Source of the DNA: CAZNNH01 sp964574335
Lineage (GTDB): Bacteria > Acidobacteriota > Vicinamibacteria > Fen-336
NCBI GenBank assembly: GCA_964574335.1
Contig: CAZNNH010000133.1
Span: forward strand, 1 to 17,344
Direction: 5' to 3'
DNA: 17,344 nt
Positions 9,969-17,326 of the stretch are shown one piece after another. Both the position numbers and the translations under genes were made by a program. The notes beneath the pieces are model-generated. The model was given only the letters and a program-made list of their open reading frames with translations, had not been told where the DNA came from and searched no databases. Each line of letters starts with the position of its first letter. Within the stretch, counting starts at the first letter, position 1.

Positions 9969-11179
9969 GAGCCGGAACTGCCGTGAGGGGAAGCGGGTTC
10001 AACGACGCTGGAGGTCAGTCCTCGCGCAGGGTGCAGCTCGCGCAGGAACTCCTCCACCGGGAGACACAAGACGTCCTCGATGCGGCGGCGCTCGCTCCCA
10101 CGATAGAGGAGGAGGCAGGCGCACTCAGGGTAGTCGGCGTGGAAGGTGCGTAGCGCGCGGAGGTCCCTGGGACGGATCTGCGACGAGTTCTGCACCTGGA
10201 GGGCCCAGAAACCCCGCGGGCCGTAGACCACGAAGTCCACCTCTACGCCCGAGCGGGTGCGCCAGAAGAACAGCTCTGCCCCCGGGCCGGAGTAGGCAAC
10301 CCACGCGTAAAGATGCTGGGCCACGAGCCCCTCGAGCGCCGCGCCCTCGATCTCCTCCGGCCGGTCGAGCGGCCCACGAGGGCGCAGGGAGCGGAAGACC
10401 CCGGCGTCGAAGACGTAGAGCTTGGGGTGTGCGCTGGTTTCGCGCCGCGCGCGGCGGGTGAAGACAGGGATGCGGAACGAAAGCAGGAGGTCCTCGAGCA
10501 CTTCCACGTACGCGGCCACGGTGGGGCGGGCTATCTCGCATTCGCGAGCCACGTTGGCCACGTTCAGCACGCTCCCGTGCGAGAAGCTGATCCCCTCGAG
10601 GAATCGCGAGAAGGTTCCCGCGTCGCGCGCCCAGCCCTCGAGCTTCACCTCCTGCTCCAGGTAGAGCGAGGCGTAGGCGTCGAGCACGTCCTGGGGGTTC
10701 GGCGAGGTCACGACCAGGGGCAGGAGGCCGTCACGGAGCGCGCGTTCGAGGCTGAAGGTGGCCAGCTCGCCCGCCATGAAGGGGTGCATCGTGCGATGGA
10801 GCGCCCGGCCCGCCAGCAGATCGACACCGCCCCGCCGCAGCTTGCGCGCACTCGAGCCGGTGAGGACGAAGCGGGGCGTGGCCCTCGCGGTGGTGGACTC
10901 GAGGATCTCGTGGACCACGTTCAGCAGCTCGGGCACGCGCTGGACTTCGTCCACCACCACCGTCTCCCGGTCGGGTGCGCCGGCGACCCGCTCGCGGAGC
11001 CGCTCCGGTCGTGCGCTCAGCTCACGATGAACCTCGGGGCGCAGCAAGTCGACGTACAGCGCGTCCGGCAGCACGTGGCGGATCCACGTGGACTTGCCTG
11101 TTCCCCGCGGCCCCAGGAGGAAGAAGCTCCGCCGGGGAAGGTCGAGAAATCGTGCATTGAATGGTGTTTTGAGTCCCAA
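9965..11179 (-). CDS. AAA ATPase of the AAA_14 / DUF4143 family
   Basis: From the TTG at 11179 the product has 404 residues. The frame can be extended to a TTG at 11227, but that codon lies inside a promoter -35 box, so the shorter form is preferred. Walker A is GPRGTGKST (23-31), Walker B is TVVVDEVQ (73-80) and the sensor region is LTGSSARKL (107-115). A winged-helix-like part follows at about 200-240, then the DUF4143 nuclease-like end with FFWRTRSGVEVDFVVYG (304-320). The motif usually reading E-V-K reads QVQ at 328-330, so the putative nuclease site is altered. The family is widespread in accessory regions; its role is not settled. Its base use around the start is more AT-rich than the neighbours, hinting at transfer. 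Confidence 0.85.
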   Translation of the reverse strand: MGLKTPFNARFLDLPRRSFFLLGPRGTGKSTWIRHVLPDALYVDLLRPEVHRELSARPERLRERVAGAPDRETVVVDEVQRVPELLNVVHEILESTTARATPRFVLTGSSARKLRRGGVDLLAGRALHRTMHPFMAGELATFSLERALRDGLLPLVVTSPNPQDVLDAYASLYLEQEVKLEGWARDAGTFSRFLEGISFSHGSVLNVANVARECEIARPTVAAYVEVLEDLLLSFRIPVFTRRARRETSAHPKLYVFDAGVFRSLRPRGPLDRPEEIEGAALEGLVAQHLYAWVAYSGPGAELFFWRTRSGVEVDFVVYGPRGFWALQVQNSSQIRPRDLRALRTFHADYPECACLLLYRGSERRRIEDVLCLPVEEFLRELHPARGLTSSVVEPASPHGSSGS

Positions 11180-11197
11180 AACGTCGATACCGACAGC

Positions 11198-11227
11198 ATT
11201 TACGCACGCTCTGGGGGCCCGTGTCAA
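11198..11227 (-). promoter_or_regulatory. Sigma70-like promoter of the AAA ATPase gene
   Basis: On the minus strand a perfect TTGACA (11227-11222) is followed 18 bases later by GTAAAT (11203-11198), which matches the last three bases of the -10 consensus. The predicted transcript start is near 11191, about a dozen bases before the TTG start at 11179, leaving a very short leader with no clear Shine-Dalgarno sequence. Confidence 0.55.
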
Positions 11228-11271
11228 CCCTGCGGTTGGGTTCTCCGGACCGGCCTGATGGTGGGTGCGCA

Positions 11272-11425
11272 GTGAACCCGAAGCTCATCGCGCCCGTGCT
11301 GCCCGGCCGAGTCCGGTCGAGCCCCGGCGTCTACGCGGAGCTCGCGGACCTGGTGGCGCTCGAGCGCCGGGCGCGGGGCCTTCAGCTTCCTGCCGGTGCA
11401 CAGCCTGCTGACCGGCCGACGCGCG
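11272..11425 (+). pseudogene. 5' fragment of a DUF58-family gene, frameshifted and truncated
   Basis: The GTG at 11272 opens VNPKLIAPVLPGRVRSS, then GVYAELADLVALERRARG in frame 1. At about 11376-11380 one extra base shifts the reading to frame 2, where FSFLPVHSLLTGRRA continues. DUF58 proteins typically read ...L..L..RARGFSFLPRQPVHSLLAGRHASRL (family knowledge, from memory). The fragment therefore matches their first ~50 residues with one frameshift and a probable 9-base in-frame loss (the RQP part). The rest of DUF58, including its GRGL and DDxRxIDW parts, is absent: the sequence passes directly into a histidine kinase. It cannot encode a working DUF58 protein. Confidence 0.65.
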
Positions 11426-12355
11426 CCACAGGAGTCCCAGCCCACCGACCTGCGGGCCGTGGTCGAGGAGACCCTGGACCTGCTCCGGGCGTCGCTCCCC
11501 GCCACCATCGAGATCAAACGCCGGCTGGTGGCCGAAAGCGCCGTCCAGGCGGACGCCACCCAGATCCACCAGGTGCTGATGAACCTCGGCGCCAATGCCG
11601 GCCTGGCCATGCGCGAGGGCGGCGGCGTGCTCGTGGTTTGCCTCGAGGACGTCACGGTGGGAGCCGAGCTGTCGGACCAGCGTCCCGGGCTGGTCCCGGG
11701 TCCGTACGTGCGCCTCACGGTGGCCGACACCGGTCAGGGCATGAGCCCCGACGTCCTGGCGCGGGCCTTCGAGCCGTTCTACACCACCCGGCCCCACGGC
11801 GAGGGGACGGGGATGGGCCTGGCGGTGGTGCACGGCATCGTGAGGAACCACGGGGGAACCATCCACGTCACCAGCTCGCCCGGCGCCGGAGCCACCTTCA
11901 CCATCCACCTGCCGGCTCTGGGGCAGGCGGTGGCGGCCGCGCCCCCGGTGTTCGAGCGGCCGCCGCGAGGGACCGAGCGGGTGCTGTTGGTGGACGACGA
12001 GGAGTTCCACCGCGACGTGACCCAGGAGCTCCTCGTGGAGCTGGGCTATCGCGTGACCTGCTGCGCCGACGGGCGCGAGGCGCTGGAGAGGATCGCCAGC
12101 GCCCCGAGCGGATTCGACATCGTGCTGAGCGACGTCACCATGCCCCGACTCACCGGCGATGCGCTGCTCCGGGAGCTGCGGCGGTTGGAGGTCCCGGTGC
12201 CGGTCATCCTCTGCACCGGCTTCGGCGATCAGTGGACGCTCGAGGGCGCTCGTGCCGAGGGAGCCCAGGGCCTGCTGCTCAAGCCGGTGGCGCTGTGGGA
12301 CCTGGCGATCGCGATCCGCAAGGCGCTGGCCGACACGGCGGCGCCCCGTCCCTGA
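11396..12355 (+). CDS. C-terminal fragment of a hybrid histidine kinase (ATPase plus receiver), likely broken
   Basis: The open frame from the GTG at 11396 gives 319 residues; the kinase part begins about residue 10 (PQESQPTDLRAVVEETLDLL). A HATPase domain follows, with N-box MNLGANA (62-68), G1 box VADTGQGM (109-116), F-box FEPFYTT (125-131) and G2 box GEGTGMGLAV (135-144). A receiver domain runs from about 195 to 312 with acidic pair Asp200/Asp201, phospho-acceptor Asp246, Thr274 and Lys296. The sensor region and the HisKA domain with the phospho-histidine are missing, replaced by the DUF58 fragment. Alone it could bind ATP and hold a receiver but could not autophosphorylate. The GTG at 11396 is really a DUF58 codon, so any true start is uncertain. 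Confidence 0.8.
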   Translation: MHSLLTGRRAPQESQPTDLRAVVEETLDLLRASLPATIEIKRRLVAESAVQADATQIHQVLMNLGANAGLAMREGGGVLVVCLEDVTVGAELSDQRPGLVPGPYVRLTVADTGQGMSPDVLARAFEPFYTTRPHGEGTGMGLAVVHGIVRNHGGTIHVTSSPGAGATFTIHLPALGQAVAAAPPVFERPPRGTERVLLVDDEEFHRDVTQELLVELGYRVTCCADGREALERIASAPSGFDIVLSDVTMPRLTGDALLRELRRLEVPVPVILCTGFGDQWTLEGARAEGAQGLLLKPVALWDLAIAIRKALADTAAPRP

Positions 12356-12366
12356 CCCGGCCGGCG

Positions 12367-12385
12367 CGGCGGGTAGCGCCCGCTG
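12367..12385 (+). terminator. Possible hairpin after the kinase fragment
   Basis: CGGCGGG and CCCGCTG pair as a 7-bp stem (one G-T pair) around a 5-base loop, 11 bases after the kinase stop. No T-run follows, so termination is only suggested. Confidence 0.3.
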
Positions 12386-12407
12386 TCACCTGGCCAAGCC
12401 GCAGGAG

Positions 12408-12413
12408 TATCAT
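12408..12413 (+). promoter_or_regulatory. Candidate -10 box for the Asp-box protein gene
   Basis: TATCAT matches the -10 consensus at five of six bases and lies 46 bases before the ATG at 12460. No convincing -35 hexamer is seen at 16-18 bases upstream, so this is a weak call. Confidence 0.3.
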
Positions 12414-12459
12414 TCCCGCGACCGCGTCGAGGCCTGACACGGGCTGGAGGGTGGGACTG

Positions 12460-14427
12460 ATGAACCGATCGACCCTGTTTGGCGTGCTCGTCTCTCTTCT
12501 GGCGCTGCCGGGCGGGCTCGGTGCCCAGTGGCAGATGGTCAACGGACCCGCGCTACCCCGGGTCACCGCGCTCTCGGCGCACCCTCTACGTCCCGATGAG
12601 CTGCTGGTCGAGGGTCCGGCCAGCATCCTCCTCACCACCGATCGGGGCGTCACCTTCCAGGCCGTGGCCGAGACCAGGGGGTCGGACGGAGGCGGACGCT
12701 TCTACCGCCATCCGCAGGACCCCGAGCTGGTGTTCACCCAGGAATACGTCTCCGAGGACGGGGGGCGCACCTGGTCGGCGATGGATTGGTACTTCGACGT
12801 CCTGGGTGCCGCACCCGGCAATGCCGACATTGTCTTTGGCATCACGAGCGGCAACGATGGCGCTCAGAGCTGGATCGAGGTCCTGATCTCGACCAGCCGT
12901 GGCCAGCGTTTCACCACCATCAGTCAGTTCGGCCACAGCGCCCACCAGCGGGGCGCATTCGACCTCTGCGTCGATGCCGTGGACGCGGACCGGCTCTTCG
13001 CCATCGTCGGCGAGAACCTGGGCGATCACTGGAGCTCCCTGCTCTACGGCTCGACCGATGCCGGTCGGAGCTGGGCGCCGCTGGCCGGGCCAGAAGCCGA
13101 GGCCGTGGGGGTGGCGTGTGATCCCAGAGAAGCGTCGGTCCTCTATGTGCTGACCCCTTCCGGCCTGTTCCGGAGTCGCGACGGTGGCGCCAGCTACTCG
13201 AGGTTGTGGACCGGTGCCGGCCTCGCAGTCTACTCCGGGAGCCGGGACGAGCTGCTGCTGAGCCCGGACGGAACCGGCGGCATCTGGATCAAGGGCGGGA
13301 ACGCCGCATGGAGCTCGATAGACGGCGGCGTCTCCTGGACCCAGGCCCGCCTTCCCTGGTCCAGCTCGGTGGAGTATCCGTCGCTGGCCCCCGTGTTCGG
13401 TGTCGGCCGCCGGCTCTACGCAAGCAATGGCGAGAGCATCGCCTACTCGGAGGACGCCGGCGCGAGCTGGGCGGAGGTCAGTCCGCCGCCCACCCCGGCG
13501 GTGCTCTCCTTCGTCGAGGTCGACCCGACCAACTCGGCCCGGGTCTACACGGCCGAGTGCTGCCACGGGCCGTTCTTCCGGACGGCCGACGCCGGCCTCA
13601 CCTGGGCGAGGGAGGACTTCGGCGTCAACGGGATCTTCGCCCATCCGACCGAACCCGACCATGTCTACGTCCTGACCGGGATCCACGGCTTCGTAGAAAG
13701 CCGGGATGCCGGCCTTACCTGGCGTGACCTCGGGGACTGGCGGACCCAGACCGGCACGGCGGGCAGCGAGCACGTCTCGGCGCTCGCCTTCAGCCCGGAC
13801 GATCCCCAGACGCTCATCACCGGCGCCGGCGGCTACGACTACTTCGACGAGGCCGACCCCGATTCCTGGGGCCACGTGTTTCTCTCCCAGGACGGCGGCC
13901 AAAGCTGGTCGAGGACGGCCTTCAGCCAGCCCAACTGGGCCATCCTCGGCGTCGCGATGGCGCCGGGCAGTCCCCAGACCATGGTGGTCGCCACCAGCAA
14001 CGTCGGCATCTACCGGAGCACCGACGGCGGGTCGTCCTGGGAACAGGTCTGGGCGGACACCGGCCCGGGGGGCCGGTTCTTCCTTTCATCGCGGATGCGA
14101 ACCGATCTTGCCAACCCGGGCCTGATCGTCGCGTCGCTGTCCGAGCTGCTGGTCAGCGAGGACTTCGGTGCCAGCTGGTCGGTACGTTCTCCGGAGGTTG
14201 GGGCGCCCGCGTCGGTCCTTCTCACCCACCCCACCACCGACCTGACCCGGCTGGTGGTGCCGGGACGTGACGATGGCGTGGTCTACCTCAGCGACGACCT
14301 GGGACGAAGCTGGGACCGGGTGTATACGGGAATCAACGACCAGATCCGGATGCTGGCTGCCGCTCGTGATGGATGGTACTGGGCAGTCACGAGGCAGCGG
14401 GGCCTGGCCAGAGGGACCCTTCCCTGA
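12460..14427 (+). CDS. Secreted Asp-box (BNR) repeat protein
   Basis: A 655-residue protein. The reading frame extends far upstream, but the ATG at 12460, preceded by GGAGGG, gives a clean signal peptide (cleavage near GLGA/QW, residue 22). About 13 Asp-box motifs of the form S-x-D-x-G-x-S/T-W recur along the chain, near residues 60, 98, 145, 198, 239, 287, 330, 376, 414, 476, 520, 566 and 611; examples are SEDGGRTW, STDAGRSW and SQDGGQSW. This predicts beta-propeller repeats of the sialidase/sortilin/Ycf48 type, probably two propellers. Asp-boxes are structural and do not themselves indicate sialidase activity; no catalytic set is recognised. It is exported, function unknown. It ends convergently with the methyltransferase gene. 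Confidence 0.87.
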   Translation: MNRSTLFGVLVSLLALPGGLGAQWQMVNGPALPRVTALSAHPLRPDELLVEGPASILLTTDRGVTFQAVAETRGSDGGGRFYRHPQDPELVFTQEYVSEDGGRTWSAMDWYFDVLGAAPGNADIVFGITSGNDGAQSWIEVLISTSRGQRFTTISQFGHSAHQRGAFDLCVDAVDADRLFAIVGENLGDHWSSLLYGSTDAGRSWAPLAGPEAEAVGVACDPREASVLYVLTPSGLFRSRDGGASYSRLWTGAGLAVYSGSRDELLLSPDGTGGIWIKGGNAAWSSIDGGVSWTQARLPWSSSVEYPSLAPVFGVGRRLYASNGESIAYSEDAGASWAEVSPPPTPAVLSFVEVDPTNSARVYTAECCHGPFFRTADAGLTWAREDFGVNGIFAHPTEPDHVYVLTGIHGFVESRDAGLTWRDLGDWRTQTGTAGSEHVSALAFSPDDPQTLITGAGGYDYFDEADPDSWGHVFLSQDGGQSWSRTAFSQPNWAILGVAMAPGSPQTMVVATSNVGIYRSTDGGSSWEQVWADTGPGGRFFLSSRMRTDLANPGLIVASLSELLVSEDFGASWSVRSPEVGAPASVLLTHPTTDLTRLVVPGRDDGVVYLSDDLGRSWDRVYTGINDQIRMLAAARDGWYWAVTRQRGLARGTLP

Positions 14428-14438
14428 TCGGGTCCCCT

Positions 14439-14456
14439 GGGGCTGCCACAGGCCCC
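14439..14456. terminator. Possible bidirectional hairpin between convergent genes
   Basis: GGGGC and GCCCC pair around an 8-base loop in the 57-base gap between two convergent genes, followed on the plus strand by TCTTCG. The stem is only 5 bp; position rather than strength supports it. Confidence 0.3.
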
Positions 14457-14484
14457 TCTTCGTCGTGACGTGCCAGCACCGGCT

Positions 14485-15207
14485 TCACTTGGTTCCGCCG
14501 AACAGGGCGAACACGCCGTACTTGTGGAAGCAGTCGACATCGCGGAAGCCGATCCGCTGAAGCAGCTCCAACTGGTCTACCAGGCCGCTCGGCTTGTTCT
14601 CGGGCTTGGCCTTGGCGATCTCGGGCAGGCCGTCGTACTCGCCCACCTCGCCGCCGATCTGCCCCAGGCGCTCGTTCATCCAGTCCTGCCACATCGCGAA
14701 CTGCCAGCGCTCGCTGCGCTCGGAGACCGGCTTGACCACGTCGGCGATCAGCAAGGCCCCGCCGAACCGCAGCTCCCGGAACAGCTTGGCGAAGACCCGG
14801 GACTTCGCCAGAAAGTCCAGGTGATGCAGGGCGTTGGCCGAGAAGACGAAGTCGTAGCTCTGGTCCGCCGGCTCTGCCTCGACGTACTCCTCGAAGGTCC
14901 GCTGGATGAAGGTGATCGCCTTGCCGGCCAGGCGCTGACGCGCCCGCTGCAGCATGTCGGCCGAGCCGTCGAGCAGGGTGATGGCGTGGCCCGGGTGGCG
15001 CTCGTTCAGGTAGTCCGTGATGATGCCGTCTCCGCCCCCGAGGTCGAGGATCTGCAGCCCCTTCCTGTCGCCGAAGTGGTGGCCGAAGAGGTCCCCCAGC
15101 AGGCGCATGGTGCGCTCGCGCTCGACGATGACCACGTCCGCGTGAGAGAGGTACGCCTTGACCTGGTCGGCTCCGGCCAGCCAGGTGTTGGATGTGTCTC
15201 TTGTCAC
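14485..15207 (-). CDS. Class I SAM-dependent methyltransferase, substrate unknown
   Basis: A 240-residue protein with a GTG start at 15207; GGGAG about 9 bases upstream is a good ribosome site. The Rossmann-fold methyltransferase motifs are present: motif I ILDLGGGDG (53-61), an acidic motif II end at Asp80 (ITLLDGSADML), a motif IV region YDFVFSANALHHL and a post-motif LRFGGALLIADVV. The N-terminal YLSHADVVIVERERTMRLLGDLF region probably covers the substrate site. The aromatic-rich C-terminus (LELLQRIGFRDVDCFHKYGVFALFGG) resembles small-molecule methyltransferases of the UbiE/Methyltransf_25 kind. The substrate cannot be told. It lies 48 bases downstream of the membrane/HEAT gene on the same strand and may be cotranscribed with it. 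Confidence 0.88.
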   Translation of the reverse strand: MTRDTSNTWLAGADQVKAYLSHADVVIVERERTMRLLGDLFGHHFGDRKGLQILDLGGGDGIITDYLNERHPGHAITLLDGSADMLQRARQRLAGKAITFIQRTFEEYVEAEPADQSYDFVFSANALHHLDFLAKSRVFAKLFRELRFGGALLIADVVKPVSERSERWQFAMWQDWMNERLGQIGGEVGEYDGLPEIAKAKPENKPSGLVDQLELLQRIGFRDVDCFHKYGVFALFGGTK

Positions 15208-15255
15208 GGTTCGTCTCCCTGGGAGGGGCCCGCTCCGGCGTGGCCCCGGTTCTGA

Positions 15256-15874
15256 TCAGATCCCGTGTAGCCGCTCGATCCCGTCGAGCAGGGCCAGCGC
15301 CGCCGCCGCCCGTGGACCGTCGGGCGCCTGATCGAGGAACGTCTCGAGCTGGGACACGGCCTCCCGCAGCAGCCGGACCTGGCAGTCGCCGCCTACCGTC
15401 GGACACGCGGCGGCGCAGCTCTGCGCGCCGTAGCGGAGATGGCCGGCGGGGGCGGCGATCATGGCCGCTCGGGCCGCCGCCAGATCGATCCCCTCGGCCG
15501 AGGCGGCGCCGACCACCTCGCACATCGCGGTCAGCGCTTCCGTCGCTCCCGCCGGGTCCGGCTGGCGGGTGGCTGGCTCGAGGACCGGCAGGGCCCGGTA
15601 GGAGCCGACCCGTCCCAACGCCCGGGCCGCGGCGCGTCGGTTGGCGAGGCTCGGGTCGGTGGCGATCTCGAGCAGCACGTCCTCGGCAATCGGGTCGCCG
15701 ATCTCCCCGAGGACGCTGGCCGCGCACTCCTCGTAGCTGTTGCCGTCCCGGGGCGGGAGCGGGCGCACCTTCCGGAGCGCCTCGACGGTGGCCGCCGCCA
15801 GCTCCCGGTATCGCAGGGAGTCGGCGCTGCCGAGGGCGGCCAGGATCCCCTCGCCGGGAGAGGTCTCGAGCAGG
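15256..15874 (-). CDS. HEAT-repeat C-terminal part of a membrane protein, interrupted by the N gap
   Basis: The frame is open from the gap edge at 15874 to the TGA at 15256-15258 (about 206 residues). It contains helical repeats of the HEAT/PBS-lyase type: SYEECAASVLGEIGDPIAEDVLLEIA, then NRRAAARALGRVGSYRALPVLE, then GATEALTAMCEVVG. Such repeats form protein-binding solenoids. Three cysteines cluster in SCAAACPTVGGDC. The GTG at 15768 is an internal codon, because readable protein (LLETSPGEGILAALGSAD...) continues upstream to the gap. It is probably the 3' part of the gene whose 5' part lies beyond the gap; the reading frames differ across the 100 Ns, but the true gap length is unknown, so that does not argue against it. 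Confidence 0.7.
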
Positions 15875-15974
15875 NNNNNNNNNNNNNNNNNNNNNNNNNN
15901 NNNNNNNNNNNNNNNNNNNNNNNNNNNNNNNNNNNNNNNNNNNNNNNNNNNNNNNNNNNNNNNNNNNNNNNNNN
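15875..15974. other. Assembly gap of 100 Ns
   Basis: Exactly 100 undefined bases. A round number like this is the usual placeholder for a scaffold join of unknown length. It interrupts the minus-strand membrane/HEAT gene. Confidence 0.98.
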
Positions 15975-16714
15975 AGGTGCAGGCTCTCGCCGGACGGGGC
16001 CCTCAGCACGATGTCGGCGAAGTCCGAGCCCGGTCCCGGGTCGTCGGCATCGCCGAACACCCTGACGCGTCGAACGTCCAGGACCCGAAGCGTGGCTCCT
16101 TCCAGCCGCCGAGCGCCGACGGGCTCGAACCACGAGACGTAGCGGCTGCGACCGAAGCGCGCCTGGCGGCAAGCCAGCACCGGCGGCCGGAGGGCACGGA
16201 CGTCGCGCCCCGCATACTCACGGTACTGGGCCTGGCCGGTCTCGACGTCCGCTTCCGTCTGGTCGAGCACGCCGGCGCTCGGGGGCGGAAAGGGCGGGTG
16301 GTATCTCTGCTCGTCCACGGCCGCCCGAAAGGCCCACCACCCGATGGCGGCGGCGGCCAGCAGGGCGTAGGTGGACAGCGCTCCGATCCGACGCCTTCGG
16401 AGCGCCGGCGGCGGGAGCGTCTCGCCCGCGATCTTTCCCAGGAAGGCCGCGTACACGGCCAGCACCACCAGCAGAAGCGCCGTCGCCGGAACCAGCGCCA
16501 GGCCGACCAGGACCGTGAACATCCCGTTGGGCCACCCGCCCTGCTGCGCCAGGTCGGCGATCCCGAAGCAGGCGGCGCTGTAGGCGACCAGCATGCCCAG
16601 GAGGGCGGCGGCGCGAACGGGGCGGCTCCACCGCCGCCGCACCCAGGCGGCGCCCACGAGAGCCCATGCGGTGAGGAGGACCAGCAACCCGATCGAGAGC
16701 AGTTCCTTGGCCAT
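15975..16714 (-). CDS. Membrane protein with four helices, 5' part (probably joined to the HEAT part across the gap)
   Basis: From the ATG at 16714 the frame runs 246 residues into the gap. Four hydrophobic helices lie at about 4-24, 36-56, 64-93 and 110-133. Basic loops (RRRWSRPVR at 26-34, RRRR at 106-109) fall between helices 1-2 and 3-4, so the N-terminus and the part after helix 4 are predicted outside the cytoplasm. The soluble part contains ARFGRSRYVSWFEP, then RVLDVRRVRVFGDADD and DFADIVLRAPSGESLH, unknown to me. GAAGG upstream of the ATG can serve as ribosome site. If joined to the HEAT repeats, the protein would display a helical-repeat platform on the outer face. The function is unknown. 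Confidence 0.75.
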
Positions 16715-16734
16715 CTGTGCCTTCAGTCGGCGGT

Positions 16735-16740
16735 ATCGTA
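16735..16740 (-). promoter_or_regulatory. Candidate -10 box for the membrane/HEAT gene
   Basis: In the 78-base divergent gap the minus strand reads TACGAT, four of six to the consensus, with TCGACT 18 bases upstream as a poor -35. The same bases on the plus strand give TATCGT at 16734-16739, which could serve the DinB gene instead. Confidence 0.25.
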
Positions 16741-16792
16741 CTGTGTAGCGACGACGAGAGTCGACGCGCTCCTTTCATGACAGGAGGTTCCC

Positions 16793-17299
16793 ATGGAGCT
16801 GCTGCCCGTGCTGCAGGAAGGGGTCGATTACAACTACTGGGCGCGCGACCGCCAGCTCGAGGCCTGCGCGGCCCTCTCCCAGGAGCAGCTCCTGCGGCGG
16901 CTGGGCGGCAGCTTCGCCTCCCTCCGGGACACGCTGGTGCACCTGATGGCGGTGGAGTGGATCTGGCTGGAGCGCTGGCGCGGTCGCTCCCCGCTGGCGC
17001 TGGAGCCGGCCGAGGACTTTCCGACGCTGGCCACGCTGTCGCAGCGCTGGCGCGACGTCGAGGGCCAGTTACGCGGCTTCATGGCGGGCCTCACCGAGCC
17101 GGCCCTCGCCGCGCCGCTCACCATCACCAGCACCCGGGGGGAGCCGTGGACCTACCCGCTATGGCGCATGGTCCAGCACCTGCTCAACCACCAGAGCTAC
17201 CACCGCGGGCAGGTCACCCACCAGCTCCGGCTGCTGGGCCTAGAGCCCCCACGGATCGACTTCCTGGTCGCCCACGACCAGGGCCTCGGGGCGCGGTAG
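16793..17299 (+). CDS. DinB-family metal-binding four-helix protein
   Basis: A 168-residue protein of the DinB/YfiT-like superfamily. The expected metal-binding histidines are visible: His50 in TLVHLMAVEWIWL, and His133 and His137 in HLLNHQSYHRGQV. The N-terminal NYWARDRQLEACAAL is also typical. Members are damage-inducible by name, but many act as thiol-dependent transferases or hydrolases for bacillithiol or similar low-molecular-weight thiols; the substrate here cannot be inferred. AGGAGGT at 16782-16788, 4 bases before the ATG, is a near-perfect ribosome site and fixes the start. It is transcribed divergently from the membrane/HEAT gene and is the last gene in the window. Confidence 0.9.
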   Translation: MELLPVLQEGVDYNYWARDRQLEACAALSQEQLLRRLGGSFASLRDTLVHLMAVEWIWLERWRGRSPLALEPAEDFPTLATLSQRWRDVEGQLRGFMAGLTEPALAAPLTITSTRGEPWTYPLWRMVQHLLNHQSYHRGQVTHQLRLLGLEPPRIDFLVAHDQGLGAR

Positions 17300-17310
17300 G
17301 GGAATGTCTC

Positions 17311-17326
17311 AGCTCGGGCCGGAGCT
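17311..17326 (+). terminator. Possible weak hairpin after the DinB gene
   Basis: AGCTC and GAGCT pair around a 6-base loop, 11 bases after the stop. The stem is short and no T-run follows before the window ends. Confidence 0.2.

Noticed and set aside
10313..11275. Plus-strand open frame of 320 codons opposite the AAA ATPase
   Set aside because: Its protein has no family features, while the minus strand has complete Walker motifs; it is an antisense shadow.
11221..12459. N-terminal extension of the Asp-box protein frame across the kinase
   Set aside because: The extension is arginine/glycine-rich text from the kinase's wrong frame, and a signal peptide with ribosome site fixes the start at 12460. 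Only its first ~35 codons (from 11272) look real, as part of the DUF58 fragment.
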